A stretch of 64,000 nucleotides of DNA, taken from contig ML682059.1 in NCBI GenBank assembly GCA_007922195.1, positions 11,049,814 to 11,113,813 of the forward strand. The letters are read 5' to 3'. Below are positions 22,975 through 34,904 of the stretch, piece by piece; positions within the stretch are counted from its first letter, which is position 1; each line of letters opens with the position of its first letter. Below the pieces are notes generated by a model. It did no database searches. It was not told the origin of the DNA and saw nothing but the letters and a program-made list of their open reading frames with translations. Origin of the DNA: Podocnemis expansa (Eukaryota > Chordata > Testudines > Podocnemididae). The translations under genes and the position numbers were made by a program.

Positions 22975-25852
22975 GTCTAGTCCACACTTCATGTATTTAC
23001 TGAAAGACTGTTAAAATAATTTTTCAGGGAATTGAGTCTTTATTTATTACCTGTTTAATAATGAAAACATTTAAGAAAATGTTTTACAGACTTTAGGACT
23101 TGCTCTAACTGTGCACCTTCCCTTCCTCCACACCCAGCACAGAGAATAAAATATTCTAGCTCTAATTAGAAATGCAATTTTGGCTGTAATACAGTATCCT
23201 GGGATATTCAGGAAATGGTTTATTTCAGTTAAGTTTTCTGTAGTCTTGATCTTTGCTAGGTAAAGTTGGTGGGTTGGAACCTATTACTGACATGAATTTT
23301 AACATGTCCCTTTGCCATCTGCCCTTCAGCAGGCAGCAGCAGTGAAGTTAATAGACTCACTAGTTAGAGCCCAGTTTCAAACTTTCCACTTTAAAGGAAG
23401 GTAAAAAACATCATACCTGAGAAGTTCATTTTCTCACTCTGACTTCACAGGTCTCTTCAGTTCTAATTTTGGTTATTTTCTTAATACAAAGATGATACTG
23501 TTATCTTTGTCTGACATTCTGCATTCAACCTGCAACATGGGAATGATTCTGTTAGCTCTTTCATTAGTGTTTAAAACTACTGATCATCAGGTTTTGCTGG
23601 GTTGCCAATGGATTCTAGTGGGAGCAGAGGGCATGATCCATCACTGGATTTGTTACTACTGCTGCAATTCCAAAAGCTGTTAAGAAGTACCTTTTTCTAC
23701 CCTAGAGCATTTGTGGATGGAATGCTATTGAGCTTAATCATCTTCCCTTACACACACTATCAATGTTGGGCTTGCTGCTGTCAAATATGTTTTGGCCTGC
23801 AGTTCCACCAATATGCTGGTCACCACTAGGTCAAGGTCATCTTATAAAATGAGAAGACTGCACTTTCTGGTTTTCCTTTGAACTTGACTGAGGCAGATAA
23901 CATGTTGGAGAGCAAACCATCTTCAGTCTCAGTCCAGATGAGAAGGGTGACAAATAGCAGGGCAAAGGTGTGGAGAGTTGACTGAGTTTTAATGTACCTT
24001 TTTAGTGGTGTATTTGTTCTTTCCAGTACGATTCACAGCTTTGCTTATTTTGGATTCATTATTTTTCCTGGATACCCAGTGCAGCCATGGCAGATATTTT
24101 TCTTCTTCCATCTATGCCTGGTCAAGAGGCTGTAATCACACCTGTTCTGCAGATCTTGCTATCCTCACCAACATCATTGTAACCTTAAAGCACAATGCAT
24201 TAATACAATTTTATGTGACTAGACCCTGGAAAAGCACTGTGAAACTTAAGCTAGCAGAACATGCGGTAGCTGGTGTCTTGACTGGGGTGAACAGATAAGA
24301 ATTTAATTCAGCATTGCTCCATCCTTTGCGCTACTTGACGTCTAGTGTAATTATGGTCTATAAAGTGTTAAATACTCTAAGAACCCAGTGATCTGAGAGA
24401 TCCTTGTTCTGATTACCACATTGATGTGATTAGCATTTCCTGAAGTGCTCTTGCTCCCTTTATCTGGTGTAGAACTGTTCCAAACAGTCAAAGAGCTTTA
24501 TTTGTGGAGACCACTTGTTTCTGGAACCAACTCTTCCTTGAAATACACCCAGAGGAGAAAACGCCCAGCAGTAGGTACACCTGGCAACCTTGGAAGGGAC
24601 AGGCAGGGCACCTACCCTTTCTCCTTATGCAACACCACAGTGGGTTTATTGGAATCTGTGGGCCGCTTATGGTGACCAATTCCATAAAGTCCCATCTCAT
24701 AAGGGCACATTAGGAGCAGCAACTTTTGGCCTTGGGTCCTGCTTCACAGCAGGATTTTACAGAAGAGTGAGAACCAGCTGAGGAAGAAGTAATATCACCT
24801 TCCATGAATTCTTCACATCAGATAAGGCAGTGATACATTCCTTACCATCTCAGACAAGTGGGTCCTGGATTTCACTTCTACAGGACTCCATCTAGTTCAG
24901 CCCCTTTCCATTCCTCCACCCCTCCCCATTCCACCCCCTTCATCTTCAGGTCCTTTTTTTCCTGAGGGTCTTTTGAGACAAGAAGTACAGTCCCTCGTAA
25001 CACTGAGAACAATTGAACCTGCTCCACTGGACTTTGTTGTAAAAGGGTGTGTTCCAGAAGTTGGTCCAATAAAAGATATCACCTCACCTGTCTTGTCTCT
25101 TTAATATCCTGGGACTACACAGCTACAGCAACACTGCAAACTTAGAAGGACCCGTGCCAAATGGTGGAGTGAAAAACTGCACTGGCAGCTTGGTGAACTT
25201 TAATGGAACTCAGCAGTTATCTTGTGGTTTTTAAATTGAACAGGAACTTGAGAGCATGTGTTAGATGAGACTCGAGAGGAGGTATAAACTGGTGACTGCA
25301 TTGAGTCTGGAAGTATTTCCACGTCTGGAACTAAGTTTTCTTTTGAGGTGGGTTTTCTGCTATGAAGCAGAACTCTGCACCATTGTGAATTTCTGAAGCG
25401 AACCAGCAGGATCTTGTTTCTATTTTTGAATGCTGTTGCAGTCTGTAGAAGGATCTTATCATTTTTCAAAAAAGAACCTAAATAATTGTCCTTGTAGAAG
25501 GAAGAATACTAGGATAGCAGCTATGGTGCTTTTTAAAAATTAAATCCATCATTGCTCTTTTATTCACTTTCAATAAGTTGACATAAAGTATTTGAGGTGA
25601 TTAGGAAGTGAAATATAAATTTATCACAAAGCGTATCTGAAGAGCAGAAGCTGGATGTGTGGGGTCAGTTCCCAGAATCTGGCAGGCTGCTCTAAAATAT
25701 ACCCACTGAGGCATCAAGGAGTCAAAATCACAGCTGCTGACTGAGGTACAGAGGGAAGTTGATGGAAGAGAGTGGTGAAAGATTCTGTGAAAACCATCTT
25801 CAAAAGAGGCTTCTATGATGGGATAATCCTCTTATAGCCAGTTATGCTAGGT
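22975..25852. other. Intron 4: no gene; one repeat end recognised
   Basis: The only recognised piece is at about 25035-25140: GAAGTTGGTCCAATAAAAGA, then CCTGTCTTGTCTCTTTAATA, an end of an interspersed repeat common in turtles that also appears in weaker form at 3831-3895 and 27895-27985. A G-rich minus-strand stretch sits near 24900-24960. Several open frames of 60-97 codons show no motif. Confidence 0.4.
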
Positions 25853-26188
25853 CAGGGGGCTGCAACCTGCAGCCCTGGAGTCACACGTGGCTCTTTGGCT
25901 CATGGTGAGCAGTCTGCTCCTGGTTCTGGCCCCACTTCTTCTACCAGGGGACCCAGCCGGTGGCCCCTGCCAGTTTCGAGGCTCCCCTTGCCACCAAAGG
26001 ATTCTGCAGGGGACCAGCTCCTTGTTTCGGGCTCCTCCCCCAACCCTCCAGGGGACCCTGCAGCAGGCATCCCGACTCAGCTCCCCCTACTCCCTACCAG
26101 AAGGTTACACCCATTGCGGCCCTTAAAACAGTTGGTTACTGAAGGATTTTTTTAAAATGGTTCTCATCTTTTCGGTCAACAACCCCAG
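25853..26188. mobile_element. hAT-type miniature element with perfect 8-bp target duplication
   Basis: The element begins CAGGGGGCTGCAACCTGCAG and includes CACACGTGGCTCTTTGGC, typical of a reptile hAT miniature family. It ends GGTCAACAACCCCAG. TGCTAGGT flanks both sides (25845-25852 and 26189-26196). The interior is GC-rich and non-coding. The last two bases differ from the expected CTG end, probably by mutation. Confidence 0.82.
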
Positions 26189-27459
26189 TGCTAGGTCTTT
26201 GATGCACTGCCAACAGATAGTAGCCAGAGCAGGTTCACTGCTTTTGAGAGTGTTACCCTTCCATATTATGGATATTCTGAAGTTTATGGAAAATGATCTT
26301 CCGATCTCTAAAACAGAACAACCTATTCATTAGCATTAAACTTATTCTGAATGTATGCTTTTCTAAATAGAATATGATTGAAGAATATTCCCTGTAAAAT
26401 AACTTAAAAATGCTTTGGTGTGTTTGGAGGAATCACTTTAGAAATGAATATAAAGCGCCATGTCACAAAGGCATCACTCAAACATATGCCAGCCATCTGT
26501 TGAGAAAAAAGAGATATTTGGATTGATGATCATTACATAGGTTCTGTAGTCCATGCAGTGAAATACAATAGTCTGCATGTTGTATTTGGAGGAAGAAAGT
26601 GTTCTTGGAGTTTGGGTATTTAAGTTAAGCATAACAAGTTTTTAAGAAAAAGAAATACTAAAATTTTCAGATTCTGATTGCTAGGCAGGTATTACCATGA
26701 CTATTCTAATTCTGAATTTTTGAATGAGTTTATTCTGGAAATAACATCATTTAAAAGAAGTTGTAAAAATTGGGTATAATAGTTGAGCTCTTTCTTTAAA
26801 AAAAAAAAAATCCATTAAAAGAATAAATCTATTAAATCAGTACATTTTCCATGTGCTAAACTAAAATATTATAACAATGCCTGCTAGTGCTGGTGTTAAC
26901 ATCTGTCAGCTTTTTCATTTAAAACATGTGTTTTTAAGCTTTACAACTGCATCATAAAAAAATTCTGATCTGGAAGGTGGCATACTAAGTTTTGGAACAA
27001 TGGGTAAATTTTGTGAAAACATATTCACTTTGCTCACTAATATGAGCAGTGAGTTAGAATCTCAGATTCAGTCTCATGGCTTATTCAGATTGCTGCCAGC
27101 TCCATCAAGCAGCTGAAACTTCCCAGCTTTGGTAATAGGAAGGTAGGAGTTCGAGCCAGGGTATTAACTTGGTAACCTGCAATTCCACTGTATGTTAGTA
27201 GTTCTCAGACACAGGGGTTTGTACCGGCTAGAACTTTGGCTTCTAGAAAGTACATGAAGGTAGAAAAATTCTTCCATAGTAGCAGTATTTAGTAATTTGG
27301 GATTTAGGATGGTTTTTTTTTCCAGGCTTGTCAGTGTGGTCTAGTCTACATATTTTTTTCCTCCATTCCCCTGAATCTTTTAGGGGTGTCTTTTTTTTCT
27401 TTTCCTTTCAATTGAGAACTTAGTGATCGTCTGGTTTCAACCATGTAGTTGTTTGGAGC
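26189..27459. other. Intron 4: no recognised content
   Basis: AT-rich sequence with a short poly(A) stretch near 26799-26811. No motif was recognised. Confidence 0.45.
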
Positions 27460-28450
27460 ATTTAATTTACTGGATGAGGTACACCACATGCTACAGCAAG
27501 GCAGTACAGGATTCATGAGTCTAGAAAGGTGTGTTGGGAGAGGGGGGTGTTGGTCATTGTAGATATGGAGATATGTCTACAGGTTTTGAATTTGTTTTTC
27601 TGGCAGGGTCTGATGCCACTTTGAGTGGTGTGCCCTAGTTTGTGGGGAACTTGCTTCTGATGAAGAACGTGGAGAGGTTAGCGTGTTGTTTGCAGGCCAG
27701 AAAGAGGAGTTCCAGAAACATTACTTTTAAGATTTGGTTGCCTATATTGTTTTGAGCATGGGGGTGGTAGGTGACCACTTAGACTTTTACAGTTGGATGG
27801 GCTTCTATTTCTGAATTGAAGCAGGTGCTCTTGGGATGTTCAGGTGGGTCATTCTTGATGCAATTGTCCTTGGAGGATTGTCCTGGTTTGGTGAAAGCTG
27901 GTCCAAAAAAAGATACCTTGTGTCTCTAGTATCCTGGGACTGGTATGGCTATAAGAGCACTATATACACTGCATTTTTGTTTGATGAAGATAGTATGTTA
28001 AAGAGAATATTCCAGACTTGCTCCTTGGAGCATATTCTGTGGTGTCTGAGTACCTGGCTTTAGATAACATACTTCTTGATATGTTTGAGGCTGTTTCTGG
28101 ATTTGTAAAGGTGACTGTTGATCCAGAATTTCTTGTATATAATTGTCTGTAGGGGTCCCTTGTTGACATTGATTGTGTTTTCCAGGAAGTTGGTGCTAAT
28201 GTTTCAGTGTTTTAAAGCAACTTAAATTAATGGCTTTGAAGTTGTGTTGAAAATCTCTGAGGGCCTTAGCTTGTTGTACAAAGGATGAAAATAAGAATGG
28301 CTGTCATGCTGCTTTTGGATGTTGCCAAATTTGGCCTTTTTTTCCGTCATGTGATTTACCGTTGGTATTTTTGTAGAAAAGGTGGTTTTGAAGCCAGTTT
28401 CAATTTTTTTCACAGGGATGAATTGGCTTTTCACTTGTTGCTTCTTTTTT
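27460..28450 (-). mobile_element. Penelope-like retroelement relic (RT-to-endonuclease linker region)
   Basis: Read on the minus strand across frames, I find pieces such as LACKQHANLSTFFIRSKFPT, then SDPARKTNSKPVDI. These resemble the conserved 'LLAFKQPPNLxxLLxRSKLP... CxxxRCKTC' region between the reverse transcriptase and the GIY-YIG endonuclease of vertebrate Penelope-like elements. Further toward 28450, fragments such as PYRQLYTRNSGSTVTFTNPE and ATSKSSMTAILIFIL are consistent with the preceding RT region. Stops and frameshifts abound. The relic at 60868-61530 holds the downstream endonuclease end of the same type. The assignment is from memory and not verified. Confidence 0.45.
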
Positions 28451-28594
28451 CCTAAACTGTCTTGAAGTTTGGAAAGATGATTACCTGCTTATATATATAT
28501 TCTGAAAAGTAAAGTATTGAATTAAAATTTGAGAAAGTCTAGCTGCTATGATAAGAAAGAAAGATGAGAGAATTTAATCTCTCATTATTTAGAA

Positions 28595-29116
28595 CAGTGG
28601 TTCCCAACCTTTTCCAGGCTGGGGACCCCCTTTTTTTCTTTCTTTCTTAAATAAAAAACTCTTCAGCCCCCCAACTGTATTTTTATGTGCGGCCATGCTG
28701 CTGCATAGCAGAATGCGACCCCCGGGGCCAGAATGCAGCCCCTGCTGCTCCGGGGGAGCCTCTGTTGGCAGGATCCAGTCCGCGCTGCTCCCAGGGAACC
28801 TCCCTGTCCCTGCCCCTCCCCCTGAGTCTTCCCGGGCCCCTGACCTGTTCTCCGACCCCCTCCCCTTACCTGCCAGAGCTGCTGTACCTGGCCCCCGCAC
28901 AGGCTACTCTCATGTGGATGGTCTAAGCATGCTCAGGAGGTGGAGTTTTTAAAACTGCATGGGGGAAGCTCCTTGCCAGCCAGAAGCTGGGGTCTGCATA
29001 GGAGCCCGAGACCTTGGTGGCATCCAGCCACAGCTCCTAGCCTGTCTGCGAACCCTCCGGAGCCATTCTGCAGCCCACCCCCCAGGGGTCCACGGACCAC
29101 AGGTTGGGAACCACTG
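28595..29116. mobile_element. hAT-type miniature element, perfect TIRs and 8-bp target duplication
   Basis: This 522-bp element begins CAGTGGTTCCCAACCT and ends AGGTTGGGAACCACTG, a perfect 16-bp terminal inverted repeat. ATTTAGAA flanks both sides (28587-28594 and 29117-29124). The interior is GC-rich with CCCGGGGCC-like stretches. Open frames on both strands here are composition artefacts. The same TIR family is seen at 47978-48463. Confidence 0.92.
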
Positions 29117-29611
29117 ATTTAGAATTTAGAATAAGTCACAATCATAAGTTAGTGCAAAGGGAAGTAGTACACAGTATGATATCTTATAATCAATGCATTT
29201 CCATAGTTTTCTGTAGGACAATATTGTGAGTGACTTAGTTTTGGTCTCTTCCTATGGTAATTTAATTTAAGAAGCCAGGTAAAATGAAAAATTAGGTATG
29301 TTCTCTGTTTTATCTGTCTTGGATGTGCTATTGCCTCTCTTTTAAACTCTTCTAGGAGTTTCAGATCAGTTTAATGCCAAAGCCTAGTGTGTTTATCAGT
29401 GTGGAATGGTCTGCTACAAAAATTAGTTAGGGTGGATGTCAGTTCTGTCTTGATTTCACCCTTACTGAATTTACCTGAAATGTGGTGGTAGTGACTGAGA
29501 TTTGCTTCCTTTGTTCCTAACATTGTTACATTCCAGTTTCATTAGGAAGTGGTCTTTTTTTCTGTTGCTCTTGTCCTTAAAGCAGAGTTTGTCACTGATC
29601 ATAAATGTTGG
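29117..29611. other. Intron 4: no recognised content
   Basis: No motif recognised. Confidence 0.45.
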
Positions 29612-30003
29612 CAGGGGCATAGCCATGGGTGGGCAAGGGCCCACTCACTTAGCCATGAGACCCACCCTTAGTACCTGGCAGCAGCACAAATTTCTCCACT
29701 GCAGCTATGGGGGCAGCCAGCAGCTGCTGCTGTGAGCAGAGCAGAAATCCAACGGCTCGGCTCTGCTCATGGCTGCAAGCAGAGTTCAGGTGCTGGTGTT
29801 AGTGCCTCTGCCCCACTCACAGTCACTGGCCTCAAAGTTTGTGCTGCTGCCAGGCATGATGCCTTTCCCCCCTCTGGAGAGAGAAGGGAAGGGGGGGGGC
29901 AGTTTCTAGTCATATGACCTGAAGCTGCCTTTGTTCAAGGCCACCTTCCACCTTCCACCTTCCACCTTCCACAGCCAGAAATCGGGAGCTGGCTATGCCT
30001 CTT
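29612..30003. mobile_element. Inverted-repeat DNA element with CATAGCCA ends
   Basis: The left end CAGGGGCATAGCCATGGGTG pairs with the right end AGCTGGCTATGCCTCTT (complement AAGAGGCATAGCCAGCT). Flanks AATGTTGG (29604-29611) and AATGTCAG (30004-30011) agree at 6 of 8 bases. The interior carries a small CCACCTT minisatellite at 29941-29972 and is non-coding. Confidence 0.68.
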
Positions 30004-33000
30004 AATGTCAGCATATATGACTTAAAAACACTGGTATTTGGAAACATGGTTTTTCTGTTTGTATTTGCTAGAAAAATCTAGTAGCAAGGTGGCCTCAGGA
30101 GGTCACTCTTTTTATCATACTTTGTATTGGATAAGGCTACATCTCTTGAGGTTATGAAACTGGCTCTGTTTTAGAGCTGTTTTTGTAAGGGCTCTGGTGA
30201 CCCTTTAACAACGAAGGCTGGAGAGATTCTTCAAATCCTAGATCGGATAGCTATTTTATGTGTGTGTGTTATCATGTCCCTAGTCAAAACGAGCCAGCTG
30301 CTTCATCTGATCACCCCTCTTAGGTGAATGTTGCATTCACCAATCCTGAATATTGTAAGGCTCTTTTACCTTCTCCTTCCACCCCTCCTATGTGAATATA
30401 GGCAGGGTTGAGAGGAGTTGTAAGTTATTGCATTGTAATTACTGGGTAATTTGTTTTGTTAAGGGTGTCTAGACCCTAGAGCAATGGATAAGGTCTGGTA
30501 TTTTTAGCACTTCTATAAATCTGAACAAGTACTCACACCTAGATTTTTTTTGAAGTCCTCTTCTAGAATGACATAAGCATGAATTAAAATGTTGTCAATC
30601 TTTGGCCTGGTAACTTGATTTCTCCAAATTCTCCTTCATCATCCATAATGCTTTCCACATAGCCATTGCTGGTGGAAACTGGTATTTTTTGTTAGTCATG
30701 ACAGCACCCAGAGCCCCCAACCAAGATCAGGATTCAATGAGCAAGGCAGTGTAAACACACATGAAATCATTTGTCCGTATACAAAGGGTTTACAATAAAC
30801 AGCTTGTTTGAGAAACAGGAAGTGCAGTCTATCTTACTGTATCTTTGTGTGTGTCTGTATCTTAATCTCTTCTTTTCCTCAGAAACAAATCTAGTTTATC
30901 TCTTGAATTCATTTACACTACTTACTTCAATTATGTTAATCCTGTAATTTACTCTTTGGTGGGTGTCCCTCATTTTTTCAGTTTCCAAATTTTGAAGCCC
31001 TTATCAGTAGGAAAATGTTTTTCTATTCACTTAATCACTTTCATACCTTTTTAATATTTGTTATATTCACTCCTGTTCTTAATTGCTTTAAAATATTGTT
31101 TATTATTAATTTCCTTGCAGCTTTCCCATAAGAGATGCACGTGTCTGCTTTACAACTGCTGGTTCCCTGTTTTCAGTATAAAACTCTTGCTTAACTTGTC
31201 TTCTACTTTTTGTTATTATTCCACGGCTAAGAGTCTTCACTTGCCAGATAAAAATATATTTCATGATAAAGTATATTTAGAGATAAATGTCATTCATTCT
31301 CATATTTCGAGGTTGACTATTTCTAGTGATGGTGTGGGCTGACTATGCTATCAGTAAAGATCTTCTGGCATGGATCTAATGAACATTTAGCTACCTCTTC
31401 TATTCCTTTCTTCTGCTACTTTCCATCTTTCAAACTGTTCTCTTTTCCCTTTCTCACATTTTCTTTTTCTCTCATCTTCTCTCTTTGCTTTTCTCCTTGT
31501 CTCCCTATCCCCATTATTTAATTGCCTTTCCTTCCCTTCCACTTCAAATTGTGCTTTAAAATTCTAATTCACAGTAAATTTTTGTGTCTTATTAGTTACA
31601 TGTCTGGTTAAAAATTAAATGTGATCAAGCATTAATAAACTACTTCATTAGGCTTTATCTAAAAAGTCAAAGTAAATGTTTGTAACATAACTTGCTTCTA
31701 TTGAGATTATGCATTTCCTATGAGTCTGCACAAACTTTCCATATATGGTAAAAAGTAAATTTTGTTTCATAAGTCCATATTAGTGAAGCTTTAAATAGCT
31801 ATAATTACGCTTTTAAGAAGAGGTGGCATTCTCAGTGTAATAGGTGGAATCAAACTGTTAGAGAGCCAAAAAATAAATAAATTTTTAGCTTTTGGTGTTT
31901 TCCAGCCTCTGACTTTACAGTAGTTGGCCCAGAGGCAAGCCAGGATTCTATCATGCTGAAAAATAAGACTGAAGCTTAGTGAGAATCACTAGTTCCACAT
32001 ATCTGCTTAGTGATGAGGTCTTCATCCTTCACTGTCAGGGCTGATCCAAGATTTTGGAATGAACTTCCTCAAGAACAAAGGACAGCCACAAACCTCCCAG
32101 CGTTCTGCTCCAAGTGCAATCTGCATTTTTTCAGTCATGCCTTCTGTAACTTAAAAACACAGCAATATGAACATTTAAAAATAAAAAACCCCGAAGCACT
32201 GTCAAAATAAAACACTGTATGCGCTTATCCTTGGGGGGAGAAGAATGTAGTACACGCACCACACATTAGATGTTAATTGATGCTTAGTGCACCACTGGAA
32301 GGTACTATGATGATAGGAGTCGCATAAGAGCCTATATAGGGCACTTTAAAGTGTTGGTTATTCCAATGGCTATTCTCTAGCACAGCTGGACTAACATTAT
32401 TTGCAGTTCTTATTTGTTCTGTGAAATAATGTTTGCCTATTTATGTTGGAGAACAGCCATTTCCAATGGCTTTACATTAATATCAAGTATTAGAATCTCA
32501 CAATGTAGGAAAATGTATTTCTAGACTTAAAATAGAAAAACTGTTTTATAAGAAATCACTTCAAAAATTGCCACCTGATTCCTAAATAAGCTTATCTCTT
32601 AATTCTCAGATTTTCTCCATTAAAAAGTTAGTCATTCACCATACAGAAATTTGAGGGTGTGTTATTGAAACCAGCAAAGCAGAAATTTAAGTTAAAAAAT
32701 TAGCAAAATGAGCTCAAATGAAATAGATTAGCTTCTAATAAACTAGATTATGGTAGTGAAATAGGTGTCAGAGGGAGAATATTTGAACTTCTTTACATCT
32801 GAAAAGTTTACCACTTTGTTTCTATATCCCTGCTTTACTCTAAAAAGGGGCTCCACTGGAGGTTACTACAAGCTCCTGCCCATGGTCAATTGAGGTTCCA
32901 ATTTTATTTTCTTAAGTTAGACAGCTTTACTATAATTCAGTATAGAAGGTTTCTGTTTATTGTACATGTACTCGTATGTAGGATTTAAATTGCCATCTTT

Positions 33001-34269
33001 ACATCAAGGCTTTTTTAGCACATATCTCATTGACTTTAGCGGGGCTCCATACTAGCAGATCAAAATGTAGGATCAGGGCCTAAATTATAGCAGTGCAAGA
33101 ACTAGTCTATAGTTAAGGTTAAGGTTGTTTTAAATTATTATGTTTAAAACCTTACAATTCAAAGCATGCTAAAATCTGTAATCTGAGTGTAATGAAATTT
33201 GGTGTGCATCAATCATGAGGTTGTGAGGTAGTCAGTGACCCAAATTTAGAGCCATTTGGCCAAAGGATTCCCAAAATATAGCCATAGACGGAAAATCCTC
33301 TGTTTCTTGCATGCACATAGATGAAACTAGGGTGCAGATCAATGCCTCAAGTTCTCACACACAAGAGGGTTACCCCAATGGAGTGCAATGTACTCACCAG
33401 CCTTTTGGGGCAAATGAAATTAAAATGTTTATTGAAAAAGAGTTTGCTTTTCCATTCTCTGAATGTATCGTACTGACTCCACATGTGCTGAGCGAAAGGC
33501 TATCTAGAAGTCTATATCACAAGACCTTGGTGGCTCTGAGGGTATGTATTTGATGGTCATCAAATCTCACCACGATGGCAACATGAAAGTTCAAATTCAA
33601 ACTCTGGGAGGAATCTGAAATGTAAATGGTGGGAAGTAGCAAGGCAGCCTTTGTCAAGAGCTGTGGTTATTTTTTAGTATTATAGGGAAAGGTAATCCAC
33701 CTACAGCAGAATATTCAGATGGTGCTGACACTGTGGTTTTAAAAAGAAAACAAACTGCACAACTACTCGCTGGATGGAGAGAGATTATAGGTAAAAGAGT
33801 AGGGGGGAATAGGGTGATAAGGAGTGAAAGGAGGTGACACAAGAAAGGGCACATGGGGGGGTAAGTGGTAGGAAAACTGGAAGAGAATAGGGGAAGTGGC
33901 ACCTGGCAGCCTCACATTCCCCTCCTGTGTATGCACTGTTATCTGAAGGCCCCCAGCTCATCTACACGATGTAAGTACCTCCTCCTTTTTCAATCAGAGC
34001 CACTTTCAGAAGGGGGACCTTCATATCTGGGGGAAGTTGAGTCCTTCTGGCTACCCTCCCTATGAGAGCTGGGGCCTGGGATCCCTGCTCTGTGAGCTGT
34101 CTGAGCTCCCTCCCTCTCTGTTTGTGACAGGATATGGATGGCCCATCCCATCTGCAGGAGTCTGTCCCCCTATCCTGTTCCCTCTCATGTGAACGAGGTT
34201 CTTGTGGGAGCTTGCATTTCTGGAAGGGCTCAAGCCACACTCCCTAAGCCCTCCTTGTGGGCTGGAATT
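30004..34269. other. Intron 4: no gene; one possible retroelement remnant
   Basis: At about 32010-32200 the + strand can be read as VRADPRFWNELPQEQRTATN, then LPAFCSKCNLHFF. This is the 'PRLWNxLPxxLRxxxxLxxFKxxLKxxLF' wording found near the ends of several retroelement ORFs, here without stops over 66 codons. The family is unclear. At about 33030-33080 the words CATTGACTTTAGCGGGGCTC and GTAGGATCAGGGCCTA match a common reptile repeat that I cannot name. Nothing else was recognised. Confidence 0.4.
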
Positions 34270-34904
34270 GGGGTTATCTTTCCTACTTAGCTGATGTTTC
34301 CAATGCCTAGTGGCACATGACGTAACCCATCTTCCCCTCTGATGTCCATCCAGAGCAAGATCATTGTGGGTTGTCTCCATGACAACAGCATCTTTTTCGA
34401 TCAGCCTGTGATAGGTAATTCTTTGTCCTCTACACCTCTTCCTTCCAGGTGGAATCCAATCTGTGATATAATTTGCACTTGTACTGTGGAATAGCCTGGG
34501 GACCAGGCTGAACTCCTGTAGCCACCTTTGTCTGAGACCACAGTTTGCTGATCCATGCAGCACAATGTTTCTACATTGGTTACATGATCTCACCAAAGAA
34601 TTCCCAGGATTCTTCTAAAACCAACCTTCTGAAATGCATTCAACTTCCTTGTGTGTACTTTTCTCTATCAGCTACGTTTCCAAGGCATGCAAGAGTTTTG
34701 GAAGGATAGCAGTGTTGCACAATTATATTTTTAGTGTGTAAGTGTATCATCTTGCTCTTCAAGTTGTTTGCCAGATGGGATAATGATCAACTACCTTTGC
34801 CAGATCTTGTCTTCACTTCTTTAGTGAGCTGACCATCAGCAGATATTATAGTTCCAAGTTAGATAAACTCATCAACTCTTTCATATCCTTCTCCACCTAT
34901 CACA
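34270..34904 (-). mobile_element. LINE ORF2 C-terminal fragment (3' side of a CR1-split element)
   Basis: On the minus strand, broken frames give (from high to low coordinate) GYERVDEFI, GTIISADGQLTKEVKTRSGK, KIQLCNTAILPKLLHALETW, then DWIPPGRKRCRGQRITYHR and HQRGRWVTSCATRHW. These follow the order of the region after the RT catalytic core in RTE/L2-type LINEs (VEEFTYLGS..ISxDG, LYGxExW, PxGKRxRGRPxxTW). The fragment stops where the CR1 at 34905 begins and resumes at 39290-39450, so the CR1 inserted into it. Confidence 0.7.

Noticed and set aside
34060..34596. 178-codon minus-strand open frame
   Set aside because: It matches the C-terminal end of a LINE ORF2 for part of its length and then runs into unrelated sequence. 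It is a transposon relic, not a host gene.
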